Positions 38,005 through 45,504 of a stretch of DNA of 64,000 nucleotides are shown one piece after another. The translations under genes were made by a program, and so were the position numbers. Source of the DNA: Methylopila henanensis (GTDB lineage: Bacteria; Pseudomonadota; Alphaproteobacteria; Rhizobiales; Methylopilaceae). How positions within the stretch are numbered: the first letter of the stretch is position 1; every line of letters starts with the position of its first letter. The stretch is from assembly GCF_042681025.1 (NCBI RefSeq), contig NZ_JBHUER010000004.1:124001-188000 (forward strand), read 5' to 3'. The notes beneath the pieces are model-generated. The model was not told the origin of the DNA and did not search any database. It saw only the letters and a program-made list of their open reading frames with translations.

Positions 38005-38748
38005 ATGGCCAGACTTTCGACCTACGCGCTTGCGGGCGCGCTCCTCGTTGCGCTCGCGCCGGTCGCGGGTCATGCGGCCGACCTGCCGGAGCCTCCGCTG
38101 CTGGAGCCGGTCCCGGAGCCGGTCGAGTTCGGCTCGGCGTGGTATCTGCGCGGCGACGTCGGCTACAAGGTCTACCGCGACCCGGACGTCCGCTACTCCG
38201 GCGCGAAGTTCAAGGACGAGGATCTGAACGACACCGCGGTCATCGGCGGCGGCGTCGGCTACAAGTTCAACGAGTGGTTCCGCGCCGACGTGACGCTGGA
38301 CTACGAGTTCAAGTCCAAGTTCGACGGCAAGCTGACCTGCTTTGGCTGCGGCACCGCCGGCCTCTACAGCGACGAGCGCGCCAAGGTCTCCGCGCTCACC
38401 CCCCTGGTGAACGTCTACGCCGACCTCGGCACCTGGTATGGCATCACGCCGTATATCGGCGCCGGCATCGGCGCCTCGTACATCATGGTCGACAACTATC
38501 GCTACACCAATCCGAACGGCACTGGCGGCAAGATCAAGGGCGACGACAACTGGGACTTCTCCTGGGCGCTCATGGCCGGCGTCGGCTACAACGTCTCCGA
38601 GAACCTGGTCATCGACGCCGGCTACCGATACCTGAACCTCGGCGACGGCAAGACCAAGAAGTTCGGCGGCGTCAACGACAAGCCGGTCAAGATCAAGGAC
38701 CTCGAGGCCCACGAGTTCCGCGTCGGCGTGCGCTACATGCTCGACTGA
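38005..38748 (+). CDS. Outer-membrane beta-barrel protein (Omp25/Omp31-like)
   Basis: 247 residues. Signal peptide 1-24 (ending VAGHA-AD), Pro/Glu-rich linker (LPEPPLLEPVPEPVEF), then an eight-strand barrel: alternating Tyr/Phe/Trp with WYLRGDVGYKVY, IGGGVGYKFNEWFRADVTLD, YIGAGIGASYIMV, WALMAGVGYNVSENLVIDAG and the terminal strand HEFRVGVRYMLD, which ends in an aromatic-poor Leu-Asp. It includes CFGCG, an unusual Cys pair in a surface loop. A terminator follows. Confidence 0.9.
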   Translation: MARLSTYALAGALLVALAPVAGHAADLPEPPLLEPVPEPVEFGSAWYLRGDVGYKVYRDPDVRYSGAKFKDEDLNDTAVIGGGVGYKFNEWFRADVTLDYEFKSKFDGKLTCFGCGTAGLYSDERAKVSALTPLVNVYADLGTWYGITPYIGAGIGASYIMVDNYRYTNPNGTGGKIKGDDNWDFSWALMAGVGYNVSENLVIDAGYRYLNLGDGKTKKFGGVNDKPVKIKDLEAHEFRVGVRYMLD

Positions 38749-38779
38749 CGAGCTCTTCGGCTCATCTTCCTGGGAACTG

Positions 38780-38816
38780 CGATGGCGGGGTCATGAGGCC
38801 CGCCATCGGCGTTTTT
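38780..38816 (+). terminator. Intrinsic terminator after the beta-barrel gene
   Basis: CGATGGCGGG (38780-38789) pairs with CCCGCCATCG (38799-38808) over a 9-base loop and is followed by GCGTTTTTA. Confidence 0.85.
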
Positions 38817-38865
38817 ACGGCCCGTGAAGCACGCCCGGAGCGGATCGTGGAAATCGCTTGACCGC

Positions 38866-38940
38866 CGTGGGCGTCGATCCTAAAGGTCGCGGCGGGCCAC
38901 CCCTCCCCAACGAGGGGCTGACCATCTGGAAGGATGGACC
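38866..38940 (+). promoter_or_regulatory. Candidate serC RNA leader
   Basis: Three small hairpins lie just before serC: GATCC-TAAA-GGTC (38876-38888), CCCCTC-CCCAAC-GAGGGG (38900-38917) and CCATC-TGGAAG-GATGG (38922-38937). The last holds the ribosome site in its loop, directly before ATG 38941. A conserved serC RNA motif is known upstream of serC-serA operons in alphaproteobacteria (Corbino et al.), with unknown ligand. Position and fold agree; a covariance search was not possible. Confidence 0.62.
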
Positions 38941-40113
38941 ATGACGACTGCAGCTCCCGCGGGCCGCCCCGCGAATCCCAACTTCTCGTCCGGACCCACG
39001 ACCAAGCGCCCCGGCTGGTCGCTCGACGCGCTGAACGGCGCGGCGCTCGGCCGCTCGCACCGCTCCAAGGCCGGCAAGGCCAAGCTCCGCGAGGCGATCG
39101 ACCTCACCCGCGAGGTCCTCGAGGTTCCGGCCACCCACCGCATCGCCATCGTTCCGGGCTCCGACACAGGCGCCGTCGAGATGGCCATGTGGTCGCTGCT
39201 CGGCGCGCGCGGCGTCGAAGTGCTGGCCTGGGAGAGCTTCGGCGCGATCTGGGTGACCGACGCGGTCAAGCAGCTCCGCCTGCCGAACACCAAGGCCTCC
39301 GTCGCCGAGTTCGGCAAGCTGCCGGACCTCGCCGCCGTCGATTTCGACAACGACGTCATCTTCACCTTCAACGGCACCACCTCCGGCGTCCGCGTCCCGA
39401 ACCACGACTGGATCCCGGCGGACCGCGCTGGCCTTACCATCTGCGACGCGACCTCGGCCGCCTTCGCGATGGAGCTCGACTACGACAAGCTCGATGTCGT
39501 CACCTTCTCCTGGCAGAAGGTGATGGGCGGCGAGGCGGCGCACGGCATCCTGATCATGGGGCCCCGCGCGGTCGAGCGGCTGGAGAGCTTCACGCCGGCC
39601 TGGCCGCTGCCGAAGCTGTTCCGCATGACCAAGAACGGCAAGATCGACGAGGGCCTGTTCGAGGGCGAGACGATCAACACCCCGTCCATGCTCTGCGTCG
39701 AGGACTACATCGACACGCTGAACTGGGGCAAATCGGTCGGCGGGCTCAAGGGCCTGATCGCCCGCGCCGACGCCACCGCCAAGGTGGTTTACGACTTCGT
39801 CGCGCGCACCCCGTGGCTCGGCGTGCTGGCCGAGGATCGCGCCACCTGGAGCAACACCGGCGTCTGCCTGGTCTTCACGGACCCCGCCGTCGCGGCGCTG
39901 CCGAAGGCGGAGCAGGCCGAGTTCGCCAAGGCCTTCGTCGCCCTGCTCGAGCGCGAGGGCGTGGCCTTCGACTTCGGCTCCTACCGCGACGCGCCTCCCG
40001 GCCTGCGCATCTGGTGCGGCGCGACGGTCGAGGCGTCGGACGTCGAGGCGCTGCTGCCCTGGCTCGAATGGGCCTATGCGCAGCTCACGCCGAAGCTCGC
40101 CAAGGCGGCCTGA
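38941..40113 (+). CDS. serC: Phosphoserine aminotransferase (alphaproteobacterial type)
   Basis: 390 residues. NPNFSSGPTTKRPGWSLDAL with LGRSHRSKAGKAKL is the hallmark of the alphaproteobacterial SerC subfamily of class V aminotransferases. The PLP Lys is in VTFSWQKVMGGEAAHG. It transaminates 3-phosphohydroxypyruvate in serine synthesis; in methylotrophs serine also feeds the serine cycle. Downstream sseB and serA are on the same strand, but a 112-bp palindromic repeat with A/T tails intervenes. Confidence 0.97.
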   Translation: MTTAAPAGRPANPNFSSGPTTKRPGWSLDALNGAALGRSHRSKAGKAKLREAIDLTREVLEVPATHRIAIVPGSDTGAVEMAMWSLLGARGVEVLAWESFGAIWVTDAVKQLRLPNTKASVAEFGKLPDLAAVDFDNDVIFTFNGTTSGVRVPNHDWIPADRAGLTICDATSAAFAMELDYDKLDVVTFSWQKVMGGEAAHGILIMGPRAVERLESFTPAWPLPKLFRMTKNGKIDEGLFEGETINTPSMLCVEDYIDTLNWGKSVGGLKGLIARADATAKVVYDFVARTPWLGVLAEDRATWSNTGVCLVFTDPAVAALPKAEQAEFAKAFVALLEREGVAFDFGSYRDAPPGLRIWCGATVEASDVEALLPWLEWAYAQLTPKLAKAA

Positions 40114-40148
40114 GCCGTCCGGCGAGACAGGCTCGGCGTTCGCGACGG

Positions 40149-40260
40149 AAAAAAGACGCGTCATGCCCGGCGAAGCCGGGTATCCACGACTTCGTGGCGC
40201 AGCTCACTGTCGTCACAGGTCGTGGATGCCCGCGGAAGCGGGCATGACGACGCGTTTTTT
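40149..40260. repeat. BIME-like palindromic repeat with terminator-like ends
   Basis: Two hairpins in inverted orientation: CCCGGC-GAA-GCCGGG (from 40166) and GCCCGC-GGAA-GCGGGC (from 40228). Their outer flanks also pair: AAAAAAGACGCGTCATGCCC (from 40149) against GGGCATGACGACGCGTTTTTT less one base (to 40260). The inner flanks ATCCACGAC and GTCGTGGAT pair too. The whole unit can fold as one long stem, and its A/T ends make it a possible two-way terminator. The GTCATGCCC...ATCCACGAC unit is typical of alphaproteobacterial intergenic palindromes. Confidence 0.85.
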
Positions 40261-40296
40261 CCTCGAACGTATGAAGCCCAGCCCGGAGCCCACCGC

Positions 40297-41043
40297 ATGT
40301 TCACGCCCGAGAACGCTCTCGAACGTTCGCTGATCCGCGCGATCGAGGAGCCAGCGCACCGCGTCGCGTTTCTGAAGGAGTTCCTCGACGCCGAGCTGTC
40401 CTTCGCGCTGCTCGATCCGGCGGACGGCAAGGGCGGCGGCTATTCGGTGCCGGAGGTCACGCACGAGGACCTGAGCTTCGTGCCGATCTTCACCGCCGAC
40501 AGCCGCGTCAAGGCGATGTTCGGCGACGAGAGGCTTCTGGTCGTCCGGCAGTCGTTCAAGCAGATCGTCAGCCAGATCGAGGACGCGAACTTCGTCCTCA
40601 ATCCGGGTTCGGACTACGGCCACGAATTCATGGCCGAGGACGTCGCCGCCATGCTCGAGGGCGACTTCGAGCGCGCCGACGAGGGCTTTGACGACGCGCC
40701 CGACGTCGGCGACGAGGACGCCGGCGAGCTTCCCACGCTGGTCGGGCGGCCCGACCCGATGCCGACCCATCTCACCGCGCCGCTCGCCGCGCTGTTCGCA
40801 ACAACGCCCGAGGTCACCACGGCGCACATCGCGCAGGCGCTGTTCGCCGACGCCGACGGCGTCAAGCGCCTCGTGATCGGGCTTGGGGTCGAGAGCGATC
40901 TCGACGCCGTGCTCGACCGCGTCGAGGAGGTGCTGGAGAACGTGGCCCGGCCGACCGACACGATCGATTTCGTTCCCGTCCCCGGCTCGCCGCTCGACGC
41001 CTATTTCGAGCGCGACGTGCAGCCGTTCTATCGGAAAACCTGA
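40297..41043 (+). CDS. sseB: SseB-family protein (enhanced serine sensitivity)
   Basis: 248 residues, soluble and acidic. The N-terminal SseB domain is seen in ENALERSLIRAIEEPAHRVA, FLKEFLDAELSFALL, SFVPIFTADSRVKAMF and LVVRQSFKQIV, and NPGSDYGHEF is conserved. A C-terminal SseB-like half follows an acidic linker (EDAGELPTLVG). In E. coli sseB over-expression gives sensitivity to serine; the molecular role is unknown. Placement between serC and serA strengthens a link to serine metabolism. GGAG precedes ATG 40297. serA starts 40 bases after the stop. Confidence 0.82.
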   Translation: MFTPENALERSLIRAIEEPAHRVAFLKEFLDAELSFALLDPADGKGGGYSVPEVTHEDLSFVPIFTADSRVKAMFGDERLLVVRQSFKQIVSQIEDANFVLNPGSDYGHEFMAEDVAAMLEGDFERADEGFDDAPDVGDEDAGELPTLVGRPDPMPTHLTAPLAALFATTPEVTTAHIAQALFADADGVKRLVIGLGVESDLDAVLDRVEEVLENVARPTDTIDFVPVPGSPLDAYFERDVQPFYRKT

Positions 41044-41083
41044 GCCGGCCCCGCGAGGGGCGGCGAACACGAAAGACGAGCCT

Positions 41084-42670
41084 ATGGCCCCCCGCGTCCT
41101 CATCTCCGACAAGCTGTCCCCGGCCGCGATCCAGATCTTCAAGGACCGCGGAGTGGAGGTCGACTTCCAGCCCGACCTCGGCAAGGACAAGGACCGGCTC
41201 GCCGCCGTCATCGGCGGCTACGACGGCCTCGCGATCCGCTCGGCCACCAAGGTCACGCCGAAGATCCTCGCCAACGCCGAGCGCCTCAAGGTGATCGGCC
41301 GCGCCGGCATCGGCGTCGACAACGTCGACCTGCCGGCCGCGACGGCGAAGGGCGTGATCGTGATGAACACGCCCTTCGGCAACTCCATCACCACCGCCGA
41401 GCACGCCATCGCGATGATGTTCGCGGTGGCGCGGGAGATCCCCGCCGCGGACCTGTCGACCCAGGCCGGCAAGTGGGAGAAGAACCGCTTCATGGGGGTG
41501 GAGATCACCTCCAAGACGCTCGGGATCATCGGCTGCGGCAACATCGGTTCGATTGTCGCCGAGCGCGCGATCGGCCTGAAGATGCGGGTCATCGCCTTCG
41601 ATCCGTTCCTGTCGCCGGAGCGCGCGCTCGACCTCGGCGTCGAGAAGGTGGAGCTCGACGAGCTGTTCGAACGGGCCGACTTCATCACCCTGCACACGCC
41701 CCTGACGGAGAAGACGCGCAACGTCATCGACGCCAAGGCGCTGATGCGGATGAAGAAGGGCGTGCGCATCGTCAACTGCGCCCGCGGCGGCTTGGTGGAC
41801 GAGAAGGCGCTGCGCGACGCGCTCGACGCCGGCCATGTGGCGGGCGCCGGCTTCGACGTGTTCACGACCGAGCCCGCGACCGAGAACCCGCTGTTCGGCC
41901 ATCCCGCGGTGGTGTGCACGCCGCACCTCGGCGCCGCGACGTCGGAAGCGCAGGAGAACGTCGCGCTGCAGGTGGCCGAGCAGATGTCCGACTACCTGCT
42001 TCGCGGCGCGGTTTCGAACGCGGTCAACTCGCCCTCCATCACCGCCGAGGAGGCACCGCGGCTGAAGCCCTTCGTGGCGCTCGCCGAGAAGCTCGGCTCC
42101 TTCGCGGGCCAGCTCACCGAGAGCGGGGTCACGGCGATCCGCATCGAGTACGAGGGGCTGGTCGCGGACATGAACACCCGCGCGCTGACCTCGGCGGCCG
42201 TCACCGGGCTGCTGAAGCCGCAGCTCGCCGACATCAACATGGTCTCGGCGCCTGTGATCGCGCGCGAGCGCGGCGTCGCGATCGAGGAGGTGCTGCGGGA
42301 GGTGGCGGAGACCTACGATAGCGTCATCCGCCTCACCGTCACCGCCGGCGAGTTCACCCGGCACGTCGCCGGCACGGTGTTCGCCGACGGCAAGCCGCGC
42401 ATCATCGACATCAAGGGCATCGAGATCGAGGCCGCCTTCGGGCCCTCGATGCTCTACGTGACCAACGAGGACAAGCCGGGCTACGTCGGCGCGCTCGGCG
42501 CGACGCTCGGCGCCGCCGGCGTCAACATCGCGACCTTCAACCTCGGCCGCGCCGCGGAGGGCGGCGACGCCATCGCGATCGTCCAGATCGACGGCGAGAT
42601 CCCGGACGCCGTCGTCGCCCAGGTCCAGTCGCTGGAGCACGTGAAGCAGGCCCGCGCGCTCAGGTTCTGA
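41084..42670 (+). CDS. serA: D-3-phosphoglycerate dehydrogenase
   Basis: 528 residues, the long form. Catalytic domain with GRAGIGVDNVD, Rossmann motif LGIIGCGNIGSIVAERA, NCARGGLVDEKAL (Arg) and TPHLGAATSEAQENVA (His), then the allosteric substrate-binding domain (about 315-455) and a C-terminal ACT domain (MLYVTNEDKPGYVGALGATL). It oxidises 3-phosphoglycerate, the first step of serine synthesis, and ACT suggests serine feedback. ATG 41084 gives the family start MAPRVLISDKLS. Confidence 0.98.
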   Translation: MAPRVLISDKLSPAAIQIFKDRGVEVDFQPDLGKDKDRLAAVIGGYDGLAIRSATKVTPKILANAERLKVIGRAGIGVDNVDLPAATAKGVIVMNTPFGNSITTAEHAIAMMFAVAREIPAADLSTQAGKWEKNRFMGVEITSKTLGIIGCGNIGSIVAERAIGLKMRVIAFDPFLSPERALDLGVEKVELDELFERADFITLHTPLTEKTRNVIDAKALMRMKKGVRIVNCARGGLVDEKALRDALDAGHVAGAGFDVFTTEPATENPLFGHPAVVCTPHLGAATSEAQENVALQVAEQMSDYLLRGAVSNAVNSPSITAEEAPRLKPFVALAEKLGSFAGQLTESGVTAIRIEYEGLVADMNTRALTSAAVTGLLKPQLADINMVSAPVIARERGVAIEEVLREVAETYDSVIRLTVTAGEFTRHVAGTVFADGKPRIIDIKGIEIEAAFGPSMLYVTNEDKPGYVGALGATLGAAGVNIATFNLGRAAEGGDAIAIVQIDGEIPDAVVAQVQSLEHVKQARALRF

Positions 42671-42686
42671 GCGCGCGAGCTTCGGC

Positions 42687-43343
42687 TCACGCGGTGCGGT
42701 CGACGCCGGCCTTCGGTTCGGCGGGCGCGGCCTCGGCGGATCCCGGCTTCGGGCCGCCGCGCGCCACGCCGACCATCGCCGGCCGCAGCAGGCGGTCGCC
42801 GATCACGTAGCCGTCCTGCACCACCTGGACCACGGTGCCGTTCGGCACGCTCGGGTCCGGCGCCTCGAACATCGCCTGGTGGAAGTTCGGGTCGAACGGC
42901 TTGCCCTTCGGGTCGAGCTTGGAGACGCCGTGCTTCTCGAGCGTCTTCAGAAGCTCGCGCTCGGTGAGCTCCACGCCCTCGACCAGCGGCTTCGCCGCCT
43001 CGCCGGCGGAGCCCGCGGATTCGAGCGCGCGCCGCAGGTTGTCGGCGACCGACAGCAGGTCGCGCGCGAAGGCGGTCAGCGCGTATTTGCGGGCGTCCTG
43101 AACCTCGCGTTCGGTGCGGCGGCGCAGGTTCTCCATCTCGGCGTGGCTGCGCAGGAATCGGTCGCGCAGGTCCGCGACCGCGGCCTCGAGCTCGGCGACG
43201 CGGTCGGCCGGCGCGGCCGTTTCGGTCACCTCGGGCTCGACCGTGCCGTCCGCGCGCTGCTCGTCGGTCGCGGCGGCGGCGTTCGTCTGGGCCTCGTCGG
43301 CGGTTTCGGTCTCGGGGGTGCGGGGCGAAGTCGGGTCCGGCAT
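42687..43343 (-). CDS. grpE: Nucleotide exchange factor GrpE
   Basis: 218 residues. Long acidic N-terminus, coiled coil (AELEAAVADLRDRFLRSHAE with MENLRRRTERE), helix bundle (KYALTAFARDLLSVADNLRR) and the beta-domain signature NGTVVQVVQDGYVIGDRLLR with PAMVGVARG. GrpE releases ADP from DnaK. AGAGG precedes ATG 43343. An RpoH-like promoter lies 46 bases upstream. Convergent with serA. Confidence 0.97.
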   Translation of the reverse strand: MPDPTSPRTPETETADEAQTNAAAATDEQRADGTVEPEVTETAAPADRVAELEAAVADLRDRFLRSHAEMENLRRRTEREVQDARKYALTAFARDLLSVADNLRRALESAGSAGEAAKPLVEGVELTERELLKTLEKHGVSKLDPKGKPFDPNFHQAMFEAPDPSVPNGTVVQVVQDGYVIGDRLLRPAMVGVARGGPKPGSAEAAPAEPKAGVDRTA

Positions 43344-43388
43344 CGCGCGCCTCTTGCAAGTCGTTCACGGGAAGGGGAAGCGAGCCCG

Positions 43389-43417
43389 ATATCAGTCCGC
43401 CGGCGCCGAAAATCAAG
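43389..43417 (-). promoter_or_regulatory. Candidate RpoH (sigma-32) promoter of grpE
   Basis: Read on the minus strand: CTTG (complement of 43414-43417), 18-base spacer, CTGATAT (complement of 43389-43395). This fits the heat-shock pattern and has the same spacer length as the candidate before ftsH. grpE is a classic RpoH target. Confidence 0.6.
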
Positions 43418-43437
43418 CTCCGCCGCGCCGGGCGCCT

Positions 43438-45504
43438 TCAGTCGATCCGCACCTCGGCCGAGGCGGTCGCGCCGGTCGCGTCCGTGACGGTGACGCGGGC
43501 GAAGCCGGGTCCCGAGACCGGCCACAGCGTTTCGCGCCGCCGTTCGGGCGGCAGCGGCCGCCCGTCCACGAGCCAGCGGAACGGCGCGACGCCGCCGGCC
43601 GCCTTGAGCGCGAGCTCGGCGCCGCCGTCGAGCTCGACCCGCGCGCCGTCCGGCGGATAGGCCACCACGAGCGGCGCGGGGCCGGGCTCCGCCTCGGGCA
43701 GGCTCCCGTAGGGCCGGAAGCGCCGCAGCGGCGCGGGCAGATCCGCGGCGGCGACGATCGCCTCCGCCGGGGCGGGGCCGAGCGGCGCGATCCCGCCGCC
43801 GAGCCGGGCGAAGGCGTCGAACAGGATCGGCGCGGCGGCGTCGCGCCCGACGAGGCCCGCGCTCGAGGCGCCGTCGGGCCGTCCGACCCAGACCGCGACC
43901 ACGCGGCGGCCGTCGAAGCCGACCGCCCAGGCGTCGCGATAGCCATAAGAGGTGCCGGTCTTGAAGGCGATGCGCCCGCCGAGCGCGGCTTCCGGCGGCG
44001 GGCTCTTCAGCAGCGCCAGCGCGACCTGCGCCGCGGCGACGGGGTCGACGAGGCGTCGCCCGGCCGCGCCAGGCTCCGCGAGCCGCGCCGGGTCGTCGGT
44101 CAGCGTCACGGTTCCGCCGCCACGGGCGAGCCCGGCGTAGAGCGTGGCGAGGTCGACGAGCCGCACGCCGACGCCGCCGAGCGCGACCGCGAGGCCGGGC
44201 GCCTCGGTCCCCGGCAGCGAGACCTCGGCGCCCGCGGCGCGCAGGCGCGCGACGAAGCGCTGCGGCCCGACCGCCTCCATCAGCGCGACCGCCGGAATGT
44301 TCAGCGACAGCGCCAGCGCCTGCGCGCAGCTCACGGTGCCGTGGAAGCCTTCGTCGAAATTGCGCGGCGCGTAGGAGCCGAAGCGGGCGGGCCGGTCCTC
44401 GATCAGCGTCGCCGGCGCCGCGATCCCGTTCTCGAAGGCGAGCGCGTAGATGAAGGGCTTCAGCGCCGAGCCCGGCGAGCGCACCGCGCGGGTCTGGTCG
44501 AGCCCGCCCGCCCGGCTTGCGTCGAAATAGTCGGCCGCCCCGACGCTCGCCTCGATCGCGCCGGTGGCGTGGTCGGCGACGAGGATGGCGGCGGACAGGC
44601 CGGGGCCGAGCGCGCGCGCCCGGTCGCGCGCCAGCTCCTCCAGCGCGTGCTGGGCGTCGCGGCGGAGGGTGAGCCGCACGACGCCGCCGGACCCGACGCG
44701 GCGCGCGGCGGCCTCCGCGGCGTGGGCCGCGAGGTTCGGGAACGCCCGCCGCCCGGACGGCGTCGTCTCCTCGTGGGCATGGGCGGCCTCAGCCGCGGTG
44801 ATCGCGCCGGCCTCCGCCAGCCGGTCGAGCACGCGGTCGCGCGCGCGGCGGGCTGCGGCGGCGTCGCGGTCGGGCCGGCGCGCCTCGGGCGCCTGCGGGA
44901 TCGCGATCAGCAGCGCGGCTTCCGCGATCGAGAGCCGGGCGGGCTCCTTGCCGAAATAGGCGAGGCTCGCCGCGCGCACGCCCTCGAGATTGCCGCCATA
45001 GGGCGCGAGCCGGAGGTAGAGGTCGAGCACGCCGTTCTTGCCGACGGCGCGTTCGAGCGCGAGCGCGGTTGCGGCCTCGTCGAGCTTGCGGCGCAGCGTC
45101 CGCGAGCGGTCCGGGTTCAGCAGGCGGACCACCTGCATGGTCAGCGTGGAGCCGCCGGAGACGATCCCGCCATGCGCGAGCGCCTGTCCCGCCGCCCGGA
45201 CGGCGGCGAGCGGATCGACGCCGGGGTGGAGGAAGAAGCGCTTGTCCTCATAGGCCGTCAGCAGCCGCACGAAGCGCGGGTCGACCGCCTCGCGCGCGAC
45301 CGGCAGCCGCCAGGCGCCGTCCGTCGCCGTGAACGGGCGCAGCAGCCGTCCAGCGCGGTCGAGCACGAGCGTCGACAGCGTCTCGGCGCGGCCGGGGGAG
45401 GGGGCGGAATAGCCGCCGAGCGCGACCGCCGCCGCGCCGCCGCTGACGAGGGCCGCAAGCAGGCAGCCGGCGGCGAGGCGGGCAGGGCGCCCGTAGGCGC
45501 TCAC
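43438..45504 (-). CDS. pbpC: Penicillin-binding protein 1C
   Basis: 688 residues. Signal anchor (about 8-28), GT51 domain with the catalytic Glu in LTAYEDKRFFLHPGVDPLAA and GGSTLTMQVVRLL, transpeptidase domain with SPGSALKP (Ser nucleophile, Lys), SLN (in ALSLNIPAVAL) and KTGTS, then a C-terminal BiPBP_C domain. It is a bifunctional peptidoglycan synthase. The GTG at 45504 overlaps the stop of the alpha-2-macroglobulin gene as GTGA, so the pair is translationally coupled; this pairing is widespread. The upstream frame is open but belongs to the neighbour's antisense frame. Confidence 0.96.
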   Translation of the reverse strand: MSAYGRPARLAAGCLLAALVSGGAAAVALGGYSAPSPGRAETLSTLVLDRAGRLLRPFTATDGAWRLPVAREAVDPRFVRLLTAYEDKRFFLHPGVDPLAAVRAAGQALAHGGIVSGGSTLTMQVVRLLNPDRSRTLRRKLDEAATALALERAVGKNGVLDLYLRLAPYGGNLEGVRAASLAYFGKEPARLSIAEAALLIAIPQAPEARRPDRDAAAARRARDRVLDRLAEAGAITAAEAAHAHEETTPSGRRAFPNLAAHAAEAAARRVGSGGVVRLTLRRDAQHALEELARDRARALGPGLSAAILVADHATGAIEASVGAADYFDASRAGGLDQTRAVRSPGSALKPFIYALAFENGIAAPATLIEDRPARFGSYAPRNFDEGFHGTVSCAQALALSLNIPAVALMEAVGPQRFVARLRAAGAEVSLPGTEAPGLAVALGGVGVRLVDLATLYAGLARGGGTVTLTDDPARLAEPGAAGRRLVDPVAAAQVALALLKSPPPEAALGGRIAFKTGTSYGYRDAWAVGFDGRRVVAVWVGRPDGASSAGLVGRDAAAPILFDAFARLGGGIAPLGPAPAEAIVAAADLPAPLRRFRPYGSLPEAEPGPAPLVVAYPPDGARVELDGGAELALKAAGGVAPFRWLVDGRPLPPERRRETLWPVSGPGFARVTVTDATGATASAEVRID

